From assembly GCF_041260155.1 (NCBI RefSeq), contig NC_091936.1, positions 42,438,963 through 42,502,962 of the forward strand: a DNA stretch of 64,000 nt, read 5' to 3'. Positions 12,101 to 22,500 of the stretch are shown here, one piece after another. Under the pieces are notes generated by a model that made no database searches, was not told where the DNA came from, and was given only the letters and a program-made list of their open reading frames with translations. The DNA is from Ptychodera flava (Eukaryota > Hemichordata > Enteropneusta > Ptychoderidae). The translations under genes were made by a program, and so were the position numbers. Every line of letters begins with the position of its first letter. Position 1 is the first letter of the stretch.

Positions 12101-15100
12101 TATATCTAGGCTTTCAGAAAATGTATTATTTACGGGGTTCTGAGCTAATAACCACCAGAGAATTGTAAGATTAAAAAGATCAATTAATTGTCTTGGAACC
12201 TTGAGCAATAGAAAAATTACGACCGCCATATTTAGCCCTATTGTCATTATTGTTGAAATGCATACGAAACACACTGACTGTTTTTGCACAAAGAATATGA
12301 AAGAATAACTACTTTGAGCCATATTCTGTAAGATTGCTAAGTACATCAAATAACGTCTCATACTATATGATACTATTATCAACATGTCTGTCATTGTATT
12401 AGCCTATCATATAGTTGTCGTATTTGGTGGTAGTGCAATACATATAAAGTGAAATGTAGTTATCGATCTCGGCGTATTTTCTTCTTGTCTGATAAATGTC
12501 TTCAGGCATCAAATGATACAGAACAGCGCACTTGCAGTTATAGTTGGCTTTATTATGGAAATAAGCATTAAACGACATAGTACTACAGATTACCCTATAT
12601 ATCAAGTTACCTTGCTGTACAGCCAAAATGTTTACGATTATGCTCACATATAGGCTACCGTAGTTAAAAAAAACCTTCGCCGTCAATATTAGTTTAGTAA
12701 AACATGAGCAACAAAACAAAAAAAAACCCCGAAAACGATTCAGTCATTGCGGTAATACACTTGTGTAGTAAATGTCATATAATTATATCTAATCAGCCTT
12801 TATCATGAGGTATCGAAGCAAAATACACAAATGTTCACGAGCGTACCATAGGCATAGCATAGGTGAACAGACAGCCAAAGGCAGAATAATAGCTTCCATG
12901 ATTGGACAAGCTGAAGAAGCAATCATATGGTGGTATACCTGGTTTCACTCTCTATTTCAATAAATCAGTTACATTTTGTTCTCTGTGACAGTCACAATTA
13001 CATGGTCCACTGCCACTGAAATGGATGTCGCCGGAATTCCTACAAGTTGGTGTGCACGACCAGAAAAGCGACATGTAAGGATTCAAAGCATGACATAATC
13101 ATAAACAGCGGACGCTCATCGTTTACACAACTCCTATCTTTTTCTTTAAATTTTGTATATTTGGTAATTCGGCAACACACGAAGGAATCTTACAGCATGC
13201 TGAAATTAGTCAAACATTGAATTAATCCTCTCTTTAGTAAGAGAATATCGACTAAATGAAGCCGTTTTCATGCCTTTCATACCAAGTGTGTACATATGTT
13301 TAGTTTCTTATTGATTTTCAATATATATACCTTGTTCACGGTATGATATCGACAGAGCGTTTCGATTCACCCGGGTAAACTAGGGAACCTATTGATTATG
13401 AATAATATATATTATAGCCCAAACATGGGACTATGTTGCCCGAGGGCAGGTGACTATTTGCCCGACGTAAGGAGGGCAAATGGTCTCCTGCGCCGAGGGT
13501 ACATAGTCCCATGTTTGGGCTATAATGTTTTTATTACATGCCTCTCTTACACAGTTTTCACTCAAAATATTTAGATTTATTGGCAAATGATAATCCAATG
13601 CTTTATTTCCATCTTAGACGTAAATCCGTTAATAATGGAACGATTTTATCACCGAATGGCGCAATGATATATTTAAACTACTGTTATGCGGTTATCAATT
13701 TTTGTTGTGCAAAATTTTCCCAAAACGGATTTCCTGTGTAAAACATGAAATTTTGACATTTTTACCTAAAACAAATGGTCAAGTTGAAAATAGTTCCGGT
13801 TCACTTTCAGTCCAATGATGACTATGCGGCCCGCGACGTCATCGACGAGTTACCATTGAATCCTATGGAGCGCGCGACGTTCGATATACGAGGCATGTAA
13901 TAATATCTATATTTTCTTCGAATTCCATGATATCTACATACCCTTCAAGCGATAGAAGTCTATCAAAAACAGTAGCTAAAGCTTTTAACTTTTCCTAATG
14001 ACTTGTCAAAATTACATAAACGAGTTTGACGATTAGAAGATGACCGGTGACTTACGGGAATAATTTCATGTTTGATATTATTTGACAAAGGTCGCTTCAT
14101 TTTTAAATGCGAACGATTTTTTATTACTTCACAGCTGGTCGTATGGAGTCTTGCTGTGGGAAATTGCAACTCTAGGCAAGTGAACGTTTATTATATTTAA
14201 GATGCACAATTTCAGATATTATGTTAAAAACTGTTACAGCACTACGTCAAGAAAAAATTTCAAAACTATATCCAGTACAATTTATCTAGAAACTTGTTAA
14301 ATACAAACTAGCCTATCATTCAGGACCAGAAAAACAAATTCAAAGACAAATCCAGCGTTCATAAAAGACTTTAAGGTCTAACTTTAGATCGTTATAATTT
14401 CTAAGGGGAACCGCCGTTTACAAATATGCCAGCCACTGAAATTGTCAGATTCCTTCTCGATGGTCAAAAACTTGGTCAACCTGATAATTGTACAGACAGA
14501 TTGTAAGTATTATTTTTGTGATCGAGTATTCACAACGAAAAATTTGAAAATTGACCTTCGATTTCACTTGGCAGGATCAGTAGTCCACTTTCAAATACGA
14601 CGAGATTGCTTGCAGAATCTCTTCTGTGAATTTGTAATTTTGATGCAGATGCCTACAAGAATACCCTGCAAAATGTTAAATGTGTGACACTTTAATATGT
14701 GAAATACACTGTAGCATTCTATTAATCGTGACATATATTGTCGACCTGTACAAACACAAAAAGGTTACTTCTCTTTGTATGCTTTTCCACTCTTTTTTTT
14801 CTTGCTAGCGTTTGATTAGTATTAAATACTGGCACATAATCTTATATCAACTATTAACGCGATCGGCACTTATTGTGTTAAAGGTACAATGTTATGCTGA
14901 GATGTTGGCGGTTGAAACCCATAGACAGACCAAATGCGAAAGACCTAACAGATCACTTGGAAGAACTGTCCAGAAATGAGGAGGTAAACATATCGGCGTT
15001 CTTGCTTTGTTGTTGTTTTATTTTAGGTATTTTGAAAGGAAATGTTCATTTAAAATAGTTGTTCTACGAAATATCCTATATCACTACGAAAACGGTACAG

Positions 15101-15230
15101 TGTAGGGCAGCACAGATATCAAGGAGACAAATAAAATGTACCGGACAGATAAAATAATAGATAAATAAATAGATCGATAGACAGACAGGCATATGTATAT
15201 ATATAGAGAGAGAGATAGATAGATACTAGT

Positions 15231-15299
<69 letters not shown>

Positions 15300-15713
15300 G
15301 GATGGATTGGCGGATGTTTGAATTGATGGATGGATGGATGGACGGACGGACTAACAGGCAGGCAGACAGACGGATAAGCTGCATAGGTCGTACTTGAAAG
15401 CACATAAGTAAACATTATTTACATTATTAATTCCTAAAGAAAAAATTAGGTCAGCTTGTGCGAAGGGAAGACTTCGCTATAGGAAGAATCTACTCTTGGC
15501 AGAGTACCTTCGATGTTCGTCAACGCCTATCATATATGTACGACGTACGTCAGTGATGTCATTTATCAAGTATTGCGTTATCTCTTTGCTTAAATAATAT
15601 GGCTCAAATCATGTAAATTCATAAATTACATTAGATTAATATTCTTTCTGTGGTTATCATTTCAGAGATTCTTCACAGACATTGTGCCTGATCTACTTGA
15701 ACTCGAAGTGTAG
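1404..15713 (+). CDS. Gene A: TIE-like Ig/EGF receptor tyrosine kinase, 5' end outside window
   Basis: Seventeen exons join with compatible phases, with one exception: 1404-1564, 2215-2410, 2703-2831, 3605-3782, 4224-4345, 6391-6516, 7305-7567, 9092-9249, 9607-9769, 10210-10326, 10600-10757, 11215-11337, 12992-13074, 14135-14175, 14406-14502, 14884-14983, 15666-15713. Order of parts: Ig-like (two exons), EGF, Ig-like (two exons), EGF, EGF, short stalk, one membrane helix, complete tyrosine kinase, tail of about 15 residues. TIE receptors share the Ig and EGF modules but have fibronectin III repeats before the membrane; none are seen here. The kinase motifs fit the FGFR/RET/TIE group. Earlier exons, including the signal peptide, lie left of the window. 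The frame is broken by one missing base in exon 7305-7567. Orthology is not decided, so no symbol is given. Confidence 0.88.
1568..1735 (+). repeat. (ATTGT)n pentanucleotide with variant core
   Basis: ATTGT repeats begin within a few bases of the donor at 1565. The centre, about 1627-1675, is changed to ATTGC and then ATCGC units before returning to ATTGT. The blocks of variants suggest unit-by-unit spread of point changes. The array sits wholly in the intron. Confidence 0.9.
2703..2831 (+). CDS. Gene A exon: EGF-like module 1
   Basis: One phase 1-1 exon, typical of shuffled EGF modules. It starts [11 protein letters not shown] and continues [10 protein letters not shown] to [12 protein letters not shown]. 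Eight cysteines with a short C-x-C pair and GxxGxxC give laminin/TIE-type EGF spacing. The acceptor is TTTAACCCAAG and the donor GTGAGT. The paralogous exon at 60295-60423 has the same length and 36 of 43 residues the same. Confidence 0.9.
3605..4345 (+). CDS. Gene A exons: second Ig-like domain
   Basis: Exons 3605-3782 (phase 1-2) and 4224-4345 (phase 2-1). The first reads [17 protein letters not shown] through [11 protein letters not shown]; the second [18 protein letters not shown]. The D-x-A-G-x-Y-x-C motif and the W of SWYLNG are Ig hallmarks. The usual first cysteine is not obvious, so the fold may lack the canonical disulfide. Several N-x-S/T sites suggest glycosylation. A pyrimidine-rich CTCTCT tract precedes the second exon, as in gene B. 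Confidence 0.82.
4367..4556 (+). repeat. (CATA)n microsatellite
   Basis: Almost pure CATA array with one interruption near 4512, followed by related TACG/TACC units to about 4603. It begins about 20 bases after the donor at 4346. The apparent repetitive open frames on both strands are by-products. Confidence 0.95.
4946..4980. repeat. Perfect 14-bp hairpin
   Basis: Arms 4946-4959 (GAGCCGCCATTACC) and 4967-4980 are perfect reverse complements around a 7-base loop, GGAAGTT. GC-rich against AT-rich surroundings. It lies just before the LINE tail; probably part of a mobile element. Confidence 0.7.
5045..5710 (+). mobile_element. Degraded LINE 3' fragment, restriction-like-endonuclease type
   Basis: Short stretches in more than one frame recall the C-terminus of R2/NeSL-type LINE proteins. 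One is [18 protein letters not shown], a C-x2-C...ET..H...C knuckle; the next is [14 protein letters not shown]. Then comes [12 protein letters not shown] with [11 protein letters not shown] and [12 protein letters not shown], like the restriction-like endonuclease tail. The reading frame shifts several times and stops follow, so it is a dead 5'-truncated copy in a gene A intron. Clade assignment is tentative. Confidence 0.55.
5859..6315 (+). repeat. (TATG)n microsatellite with TG blocks
   Basis: About 450 bases of TATG repeats, interrupted twice by (TG)n runs near 6052-6082 and 6166-6190, each followed by the same TATTTATG restart. The repeated TG-block/restart pattern suggests duplication within the array. 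It ends about 75 bases before the EGF exon at 6391. Confidence 0.95.
6391..6516 (+). CDS. Gene A exon: EGF-like module 2
   Basis: Phase 1-1 exon with eight cysteines: [34 protein letters not shown]. The closest match I recall is the last EGF of TIE2 (CHPGFYGPDC...CSCNNGEMC). Acceptor TCTTTCCAG, donor GTATCT. Confidence 0.9.
7305..7567 (+). CDS. Gene A exon: EGF-like module 3 and stalk, with one-base frame break
   Basis: Starts [14 protein letters not shown]. Near 7343-7346 the frame must step by one base to continue as [18 protein letters not shown] and so on through [18 protein letters not shown]. Both neighbours are phase 1, but the exon is 263 bases, one short of a compatible length, so one base is missing (CATGTC where CATTGTC would fit). 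The last 60 bases encode an 8-residue repeat, [19 protein letters not shown], forming the stalk before the membrane. Either a real frameshift allele or a sequence error. Confidence 0.82.
7899..8493 (-). mobile_element. Solo LTR, Ty3/gypsy type (fossil)
   Basis: A 595-base block starting TGTCACGTGAGAG and ending CTACATAACA, flanked by ATAT on both sides. It resembles, with clear divergence, the LTR at 34001-34583 across its whole length (shared blocks include AATCTAGAA, CAGTGACCTT and TTTAACTCA). No internal region is present, so it is a solo LTR in the intron before the membrane exon. Orientation is taken from the relative at 34 kb. Confidence 0.75.
8494..9091. other. Intron sequence before membrane exon
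   Basis: Apart from short GAT and TTG simple repeats near 8950-9005, I see nothing recognisable. Confidence 0.6.
9092..9249 (+). CDS. Gene A exon: transmembrane segment and juxtamembrane
   Basis: Phase 1-0 exon. After DKKGNK comes a hydrophobic run, [20 protein letters not shown] and AFVSYCY, long enough for one helix. It is followed by the positive stop-transfer stretch RGRHHGFK and then [11 protein letters not shown]. This places the Ig/EGF part outside and the kinase inside the cell. The cysteine-rich helix could be palmitoylated (inference). Confidence 0.9.
9607..10757 (+). CDS. Gene A exons: kinase N-lobe and hinge
   Basis: Exons 9607-9769, 10210-10326 and 10600-10757. The glycine loop is [14 protein letters not shown] (G-x-G-x-F-G kept; the usual following valine is serine). 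The ATP-binding lysine is in MVALKSL. Helix C carries [20 protein letters not shown], with the expected glutamate. The hinge is [16 protein letters not shown], as in FGFR/TIE/RET kinases, followed by [15 protein letters not shown]. All introns are GT-AG and phases agree. Confidence 0.93.
10758..11214. other. Intron
   Basis: Ordinary AT-rich intron; no element or reading frame recognised. Confidence 0.6.
11215..13074 (+). CDS. Gene A exons: catalytic loop and activation segment
   Basis: Exon 11215-11337 carries [13 protein letters not shown] (catalytic aspartate and asparagine) and [16 protein letters not shown] with the metal-binding DFG. Exon 12992-13074 carries [17 protein letters not shown], the tyrosine-kinase P+1 loop (usual form PVKWMAPE). 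Activation-loop tyrosines sit in DIYETGKY. All catalytic residues are present, so an active kinase is expected. Confidence 0.93.
11915..12207. repeat. Inverted repeat pair in kinase intron
   Basis: AAGGTTCCAAGACAAGTAAT at about 11917 reappears inverted at about 12160-12207 (CTTTTTAA and the CTAGTGG/CTGGTGG edge included). Arms are about 60-70 bases, imperfect, with about 160 bases between. Probably a foldback element in the 1.65-kb intron, the rest of which shows nothing recognisable. Confidence 0.6.
13411..13526. repeat. Foldback with perfect 26-bp arms
   Basis: Arms 13411-13436 and 13501-13526 (ATTATAGCCCAAACATGGGA...) are perfect reverse complements. The 64-base centre is itself partly self-complementary around GGCAGGTGACTATTTGCCC / GGGCAAATGGTCTCCTG, so the whole block can fold into one hairpin. 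ATTACATGCCTC at 13533 and GAGGCATGTAAT at about 13890 form a second, wider inverted pair. Intronic, MITE-like. Confidence 0.75.
14135..15713 (+). CDS. Gene A exons: kinase C-lobe, tail and stop
   Basis: Exons 14135-14175, 14406-14502, 14884-14983 and 15666-15713. They read [14 protein letters not shown], then [20 protein letters not shown] and [20 protein letters not shown], then [17 protein letters not shown], and end [15 protein letters not shown] before TAG at 15711-15713. The last motifs (P-x-NC...CW...RP) are FGFR/RET-like. The intron 14176-14405 starts GCAAGT instead of GT: a GC-AG intron. No AATAAA is evident before the MITE at 15927. Confidence 0.93.
15165..15358 (+). repeat. (GATA)n microsatellite with GATG/GACG edge
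   Basis: GATA repeats about 15220-15298, preceded by looser GATA-like units and followed by GATG and GGAC units. Intron of gene A. Confidence 0.9.
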
Positions 15714-15926
15714 TGTGATGAATCATCCTGACACGATACACTTATTGTCAAATAATCTTACACCGCATGTTAAATTCACAATATTGTGCCTTCGAGGGAA
15801 CTGACTACCAATTTAAGATAACGTTTTATTACGTTGGCAAGGAAAAAAGGTCTACAGTATCAGTCTTATGCTACAACATAGAGACGTTACTTCATCACAA
15901 ATCCCCTTTTCAAAACAACTATATAA

Positions 15927-17784
15927 GGGATGGACCATTAGACCTTGGGAGGGGGGTGGTCACAATGAAATTGTGAAATTTTTTTTTACTATTGTAAATT
16001 TCTGAAATTTTTTTCTAATTGAGAGTAGGTATGCAAATTTTTTTTTTCAGAGTAAATTTTCAGATTTATAATTTTTTTTAGTTCGTCGCTGTCTGAAGAT
16101 AAAGAGGGCAAAGACATGGTGCCAAGCACCACAAGCGGCCACGCAAGCGGCCACGCAAGCGGTCCAGGGGGGTCAGGAAGGGGGTGTCCCCTGCTGCTGT
16201 TGGAGCTTTTGAAAAATAGAGATTAAAATGGTGTTATTTGGTGGCACTTGGGAGTATTTTTGCGGGGGTAGGTGAGGAGGGGGTGGTCAGGAGGGGGTGT
16301 CCCCCTCCTGCCGTTGGAGCTTTGAAAATAGAAGTTAAAATGGTGTTATTTGGTGGCACTTGGGGAGTATTTTGCGGGGGGTGGTCAGGAGGGGGTGTCC
16401 CCCTCCTGCCGTTGGAGCTTTTGAAAATAGAAGTTAAAATGGTGTTATTTGGTGGCACTTGGGGAGTATTTTTGCGGGGGGTGGTCAGGAGGGGGTGTCC
16501 CCCTCCTGCCGTTGGAGTTTTTGAAAAATAGAGATAAAAATGGTGTTATTTGGTGGCACTTTGGGAGCATTTTTTTCGGATTACACATCTTCCTCTGAAA
16601 CATGGTCTTCTTGCTCCTCAGTAGCTTCCTATAGTTTTGAAAATTGACTATTTTGGTTTCCTGGCTTCCCTTTCTACTGCTGGTATAATGGCTACATTCA
16701 CCCCACCAAACATCATGCATATCTCATGATTTACAATTGATTTTGACAAGCTGACAAGCTAAAATAAGCTAAATAATATAGTTAAATTTGCATATTTGTG
16801 TTTTTAGAGCAATTGTTGCCCTTTTTTGATCAAAACATCTATTTCTCTGTAGCAGCATGTCCAAATTAATGGATGTGTATAGATGTGTTGAAATTTCAAT
16901 ATTTGTCTTTTTAGGGCAATTTTATGCCATTCATGGTCAAAAAATCTGTATTCTCTGAAAGGGCTTGTCCAATTTCTTTGAAATATACTACACAAAAACG
17001 ATTATTCATGCAGATTTATTCAGTATTTGCTATCGAGAAACTTTCAAAGTTCAACCCTTTTGTGTGTTTTTGTGTTGGGATTTGTTGGATAGATGGCATT
17101 CTACGTAGTGTATTGTTGAATGTTAAAACATGTGTTGCTGTTGTTTTTGAGGCTGTTTTTTTAGAAAAAAGAATTGAAAATGCCTTTTTAAAAGCAAAAT
17201 AATACATAATGACTTGATATGTTGTTTTATCATTATTGACGTGTTTCTACGTGTTCACCCATTCTCGCATTCATCATTGCAATAAAATGCTGTGAAAAAA
17301 TGAACCTGATGTGGCCTGCATCTGTTTACCTTGATCTTAAAAGGCAAATATAACTTTTTGTCTTGACAACCATACCATGGTTTCAATGTTTTACCAAGAG
17401 TACCTGCTTGGTTTGTACGCAGGAAACAAGTAGGAAACAAGCTCTATAATTTCATAATTTTCAAGTGATCAGAATACAAAAGTCCTGAAAAGATAAGATA
17501 ATCCCAACTTCCAGTATAAGGGATGCAGTCACTCTAAATGTATAAATTAAAATTAAAAATGTGCCTGGAGGATGTACTAAAAAATACAGAAAGTTGCTTT
17601 CTGTCGGAAAATCTAAAAAATTCACAATTTTAAAGATTTTTGCAGATTTTTTTTACGCCTTTGTCTTCTTATTTATTTTTTTTTATTTTGCAAACTAGTT
17701 TGAAGATTTTTTTTCCTAACTTTCTGCTCTGAAAATTTTTTCTGTTTTTGACCACCCCCCTCCCGAGATCTAATGGTCCGTCCC
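15927..17784. mobile_element. Non-autonomous TIR element flanked by TAA (MITE-like)
   Basis: Terminal inverted repeats of about 36 bases: left GGGATGGACCATTAGACC..., right reading inward GGGACGGACCATTAGATC..., three mismatches seen. TAA stands on both sides (15924-15926 and 17785-17787). A 3-bp TWA duplication is the mark of PIF/Harbinger elements; the family is inferred from that alone. T-rich stretches adjoin both ends in inverted orientation. The body holds a GC-rich minisatellite and no credible transposase frame. It lies about 215 bases after the gene A stop. Confidence 0.75.
16188..16560 (+). repeat. ~100-bp GC-rich minisatellite inside MITE
   Basis: About three and a half units containing GGTGTTATTTGGTGGCACTT (starts near 16230, 16342, 16441 and 16542) and GGAGGGGGTGTCCCCCTCCT, itself a palindrome. 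Spacing is 99-112 bases. Pattern-derived open frames on both strands are not genes. Confidence 0.85.
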
Positions 17785-17787
17785 TAA

Positions 17788-19282
17788 GAAGTTGCAGAGC
17801 ATGTGGTTGAGGTAGAATACAACATGGCGGACCATTTATGCACGAAATTTTTTACTCAACGCTCCAATCGAACATACCGCAAAACATTTTAACATGAACC
17901 CACCAGAACATCTGTATACTTATATCATATTTTCCTCTTGAAAAGCGTTTCAATACTTCAAAATGTAGTTACTAAATATACGAAGCCTGATAAGTGTAAA
18001 TTAAAAGCTGCGATGTTCCTAATCAATAAAATTATTATTAATCATTGGTTTCAAAGATGAATTTTATGCCAAACATTTTTCTTACAAAAAGTCATTCAGT
18101 TTATTTCTCATCGTTTTAACATTGCAATTTGAGTCATTAAGTAATTTTTATTCTAAGAATGCTTTCAGACTCCTGAAGATGCAATGGTTTCCCAGTTACA
18201 CTCCAGACATATTTCGTCACGGCTTTCTTTTTAAGATCGTGTTTTATGTTAAACGTTATTAAAATAATAAAGTTAATGAATTTTTATTTATTTTCTTTGT
18301 AAGTTGATTTTGTAGGTAATGTTACAGTAAAAGGCTAGTGTGTATCATACAGTTCTCAGGGCAATTATTGTAGATCGTATTCAAACCAATTCAAAATTGT
18401 GTGTCATTTTGAGGTAGCAATTCTTTTAGACCTTTACTATATATGCAGGTTATGGTGATTGCTTAATTTCGATTTCGTTGCAAAGAAAACCTAATTATGA
18501 GATGATTAAGCAATAAATCACACCCAGCGACGGTATACCACGAGATTTTGACCAGTTCACGACGTATATGCACAAGCGATAGCGAGTGCATATATGGAAT
18601 AAACTGGTCAAAATCGAGAAATTGAAATTTTGGCGAGGAACGTCAAAAACGGATTTTTGCTCAGGCTGAGAGCTCGCACGTATGCCAGCCGTGGTACATC
18701 GCCAATATACAATGGTTCTTTTCGCGTCTTGATCAGATCGCTGTATTAGCGCCATCAGTATACTGGTATGATATAATTATATCTAATAAGCATATCTAAT
18801 CGGGTCATCTCACCTTAAAATGGCATTCCACATCTTGTGCCTTACCATTACCATTGTCGTGGTTTGAAACAGCTTAGATTACCATACGACGGAGATACAA
18901 AATGTAACCTTACTTTGCTATTATTTGTAAATTTAAAAAACTACTAATTGGAAATTAACTAGTTGTGGGTCATAGCTGTGGTATTTTCGGACGGGATTTC
19001 TGCCTTCTACGGGCTGGTTTTGACTTTTACGCTATTTCCGACATGAAAACTCGGAAACCGTTCTTTTCATACCGTACGAGCGATGGACGAAGTTCGGTGC
19101 CGCGTGTTAGCAACAAGTCATGTGATCGGTGACCACAAAAACTTCTTTAACACATATATCGTTGTGACTGGCATCATCGATGATGTCAGTTGTGTTCACA
19201 AGTGCGAGGTCACCGCTCACGTGACTTTAATGACGCGCTGCACTGAGCTCGTCCATCGCTTATACATGGCTAATACTTGAAC
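17788..19282. other. Intergenic stretch with a small foldback
   Basis: Mostly featureless AT-rich DNA. At 18544-18616 GATTTTGACCAGTT is inverted as AACTGGTCAAAATC, with an inner TATATGCAC/GTGCATATA pair. At 19080-19091 GCGATGGACGA is inverted as TCGTCCATCGC near 19250. Confidence 0.55.
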
Positions 19283-19377
19283 AGTAAGTTCGGCGGCCAG
19301 TTTTTAACTATTTACCGTTACATCTCATAGATGGCAGAAACCTTTACCTACTTTCCGATTGCATAACTGCAGATAAC

Positions 19378-19407
19378 CACAGAGTAAGATACACAGAGTG
19401 GCAACAC
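19378..19407 (+). repeat. Left terminal inverted repeat
   Basis: Thirty bases, the exact reverse complement of 29610-29639. Similarity stops sharply after the GGCAACAC end. Confidence 0.95.
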
Positions 19408-19585
19408 ATCATGCCTTTTGTTCCATGGTCGTCTCGGCCCTTTCATGTTAAAATGAGCTTAACAGGTGTCAGACTGTTTGGAATTTTATGCGTGGTTGAT
19501 AATTTCACGAGATTATGCGAATTGTAGGACGAGATTTCCCAGAACCCTTTGCGTGGCGCTATTTTGTAATCGCATCAAAACAAAC

Positions 19586-22500
19586 ATGAACGATCGCGAG
19601 CTCGCAGAAATTGAAATCGACGATCTTTCAGACGATAGCTTTGGCAGTGATTTGGACCTGTCCTTTTCTGAAGAAAGCCAAGCTGCAGATGTCGAACTGG
19701 GAATCGATATCATGTCTGCTCCCGCAAGTGCTAGTTCTGTGTGCTCGCAACAGTACCAATGTCCAATCTGTGAGAAGCTCCTAAAATCTGCCTCGGGATT
19801 TTCAAATCACATTAAAGTACATAAGGTCTCAGGAAAATACAACGGTAAGTGGTACATACTTCACATCTTTGGTATGTTGAGAGTGTGGTACTGCAACTGA
19901 ACTGATCTGTTGTCCAATCCAGACGTTGGCGGCACCCTTACAAGTTATAAGAAGTGTCAAAAGTTTCCGAAAAAATAATCACTCGAGTAGGATCAGCAAG
20001 TGGTATCTTTTTTATGCAGCAGTCAATGTAATCCACGAGGGACCGTCACCTCGAACGATGGGGATTACATGCAACTATGCCCGAGGGGCGGGGAAAGTGC
20101 CTCATATGGACCTCCTTGATACTTTCACTGACAATCGAATGCCCCACCAATCGGGGATAGGGATTTGTTTGCTTTAGGTGGGTATTTTCCAGGTTGTCTG
20201 CCAAGGGGGCGTGGCATTTGACAAATTTCATAGGAATTTGCAAACCCGCACTATGCCCAAAGGTGGGGGTTTGACATTGATTGCCGCATTACCACAGAGA
20301 AGTTCTCCTTGTCTTATGTCTATACGACGTATTAAAATGTACTCTATTGGTACTTTTTCAAGGTAGGTCAGTTTGGGGATATACATGTAGATATTTTCAC
20401 TGCTGCCTCAGACTATTTCTATTCCTTTGTGCTACGGTAGCACTTCACTTGTGAAAACAGCAACAACCTCATGATAACCGCAACAATATTGCATTCTTGC
20501 TTTACACAGCATAACAGTCAGCATTCGCTTATCATAAGTGTACCAGCTATATAATTGTCAGCTTCTTCTTGTCCCATATTTCCTGCATTCTGCTCCAGTC
20601 CTAAATTATAAGACAGATTTTCTCTTGCTGGTACAATTGTATATTGCATTCTGTTAAAATATTGAAAGAACTAAGACAGGACGGTGTTGTTGTAAAGTGA
20701 AAGTACTTCTGACTGGTTATTTTCCATATTCACTGGCTGTCTGTAGTTATCACGTATAATATTTATTGACATAGAAATTTTTTGAAAGAGACTTCCTTTT
20801 GTTATCCTACTGAAAACACACAAACAGTCATGGTATGAAAATAGAATAATTCACACCCCAGGCTGAGATCATTTTTCTTTCTCTCTGTTTTATTTTCTAC
20901 CCACCCCTTGCATTAAAATAAGTTTGTATTTATGTTTCAAATGAGCATGGATAGTGAGTGGTACAAAGGAAGTCTCTCCAATTGTTTTACCAATGTTCAA
21001 AAAAATTGAAACCTGTTTCAAATTGTCTTGCCTGCTACTGAAACTAGACATTAATGGATAATGTCTTCTTCTTTCCTTACTATACAGCAAAGGACCACAT
21101 TTGCAAGGTTGCTTCGCAAGTACTAGTTGGCGTAGAATCATCTACTGAAAGAAAACCTGACAGTGTATCAAAGGCCATTATAGGTGCAAGAACAAAGACC
21201 AGGTCACAACATTCACGTAAGTTACTTTGTTTTAATGCATGGTCTGATACAATTATGACATCACAGTTGTACTTTGACAAGTACGATTATTTCCCAGTAC
21301 AATGAGTGCCATTGTCAAGTTTAACTGTTTCAAAACTCCTGAGATTTCAACAAAAGCTTGATATGAATATGTAAATATCAATAAATTCACCATCATACAT
21401 GTACAATTATTAAAGCCCTCCTTATCAAAAAAAATGTTTGCTATTGTGCACAGAAATTTGACTTTTTTGGTTGTAGCTCCATCATGAGACCCCATGGTTG
21501 TTCTGTGCCCTTAGGCATCTGCACATACTTTTTATTTGAGAGTATGTCGTGTTGATTTCAACTTAAGGGTTAGCTTTATATAGCATTGCCATCATTTGCA
21601 CCTAAGCACACTTACAATAGCTACACAGGGATTACATTTAATACTTGTAGCATGACAAATACTATAATTGTTGGTGTCACTGTGAAGTTTTACATAAAAT
21701 TAATAAGTGGTTTGAAGACATCAACATGGATATGTAAATAACAATTATTTACCAAAATGCAACAATGTACATTTAACAAGAAGTGTCATGCAGTCAACTA
21801 TCTTTACATTAGAACATTTAACATTACAACAAGTAAAAGTAGCGTTTTGCATTGCAGTATTATGTTCATGAAAGTTTCACTTTCTTACAGGATTGCCAAC
21901 ATTTCTGCTAGAATGCGCTCTGAATATTGTAACTGATGGGATCAACATAGTATTAGATGGCATCATCAGCTGCCCATACCTTGCTATTCCAGAGAGTATG
22001 CATGGAGAAGCTATCATAGATGTTGCCTGCAAAGCCAGAAGTGCCTATCAACAACGTAAAGATGAGATACAAGTGTCAGAGGATGTTAAACAGATCGCAA
22101 CATTATTACATTCAGCTTGTACAGCTGGTGACAAGTATACCATTCCAACAACCCAAAGAGAGGAAATGTGGTGTCGTTATCATAATGTACGTTTCAATGT
22201 GGACTTGAAAGAGTCAGTGTGTCGCATTTTTTCTTTGAATTCTCAAGATGGACATCCAGTGACACTCTTTTACCAGACATTTGTACAAAGATTATTTTTT
22301 CATCTTGTAAGAAAACGTACAACTAATGATGTAGAAGCACACAATAATAACAATGGTTCTGATTCATCAGCTACATTGTCACAAACAGAACAACAAGCCA
22401 TCAGGTACATCACAGGATATTTGATTAAGTCACTAATAAAAAAATTTTGGAAGCAGAAAACAACTAAAGCAAGAGCCTTTGTATCAGTACTGAAGCAATT

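Noticed and set aside
1404-15713. Naming gene A TIE/TEK, RET or FGFR
   Set aside because: The ectodomain is TIE-like but lacks visible fibronectin repeats, the kinase tail is closer to FGFR/RET, and gene B adds cadherin-like exons. No tree can be made here.
16234-16720. Proline/glycine-rich open frames
   Set aside because: They arise from the GC-rich minisatellite in the MITE.
19926-20270. Extra exon of the transposon plus-strand gene
   Set aside because: Exons 19586-19844 and 21088-21216 join in phase without it, and its open frames on both strands lack motifs.
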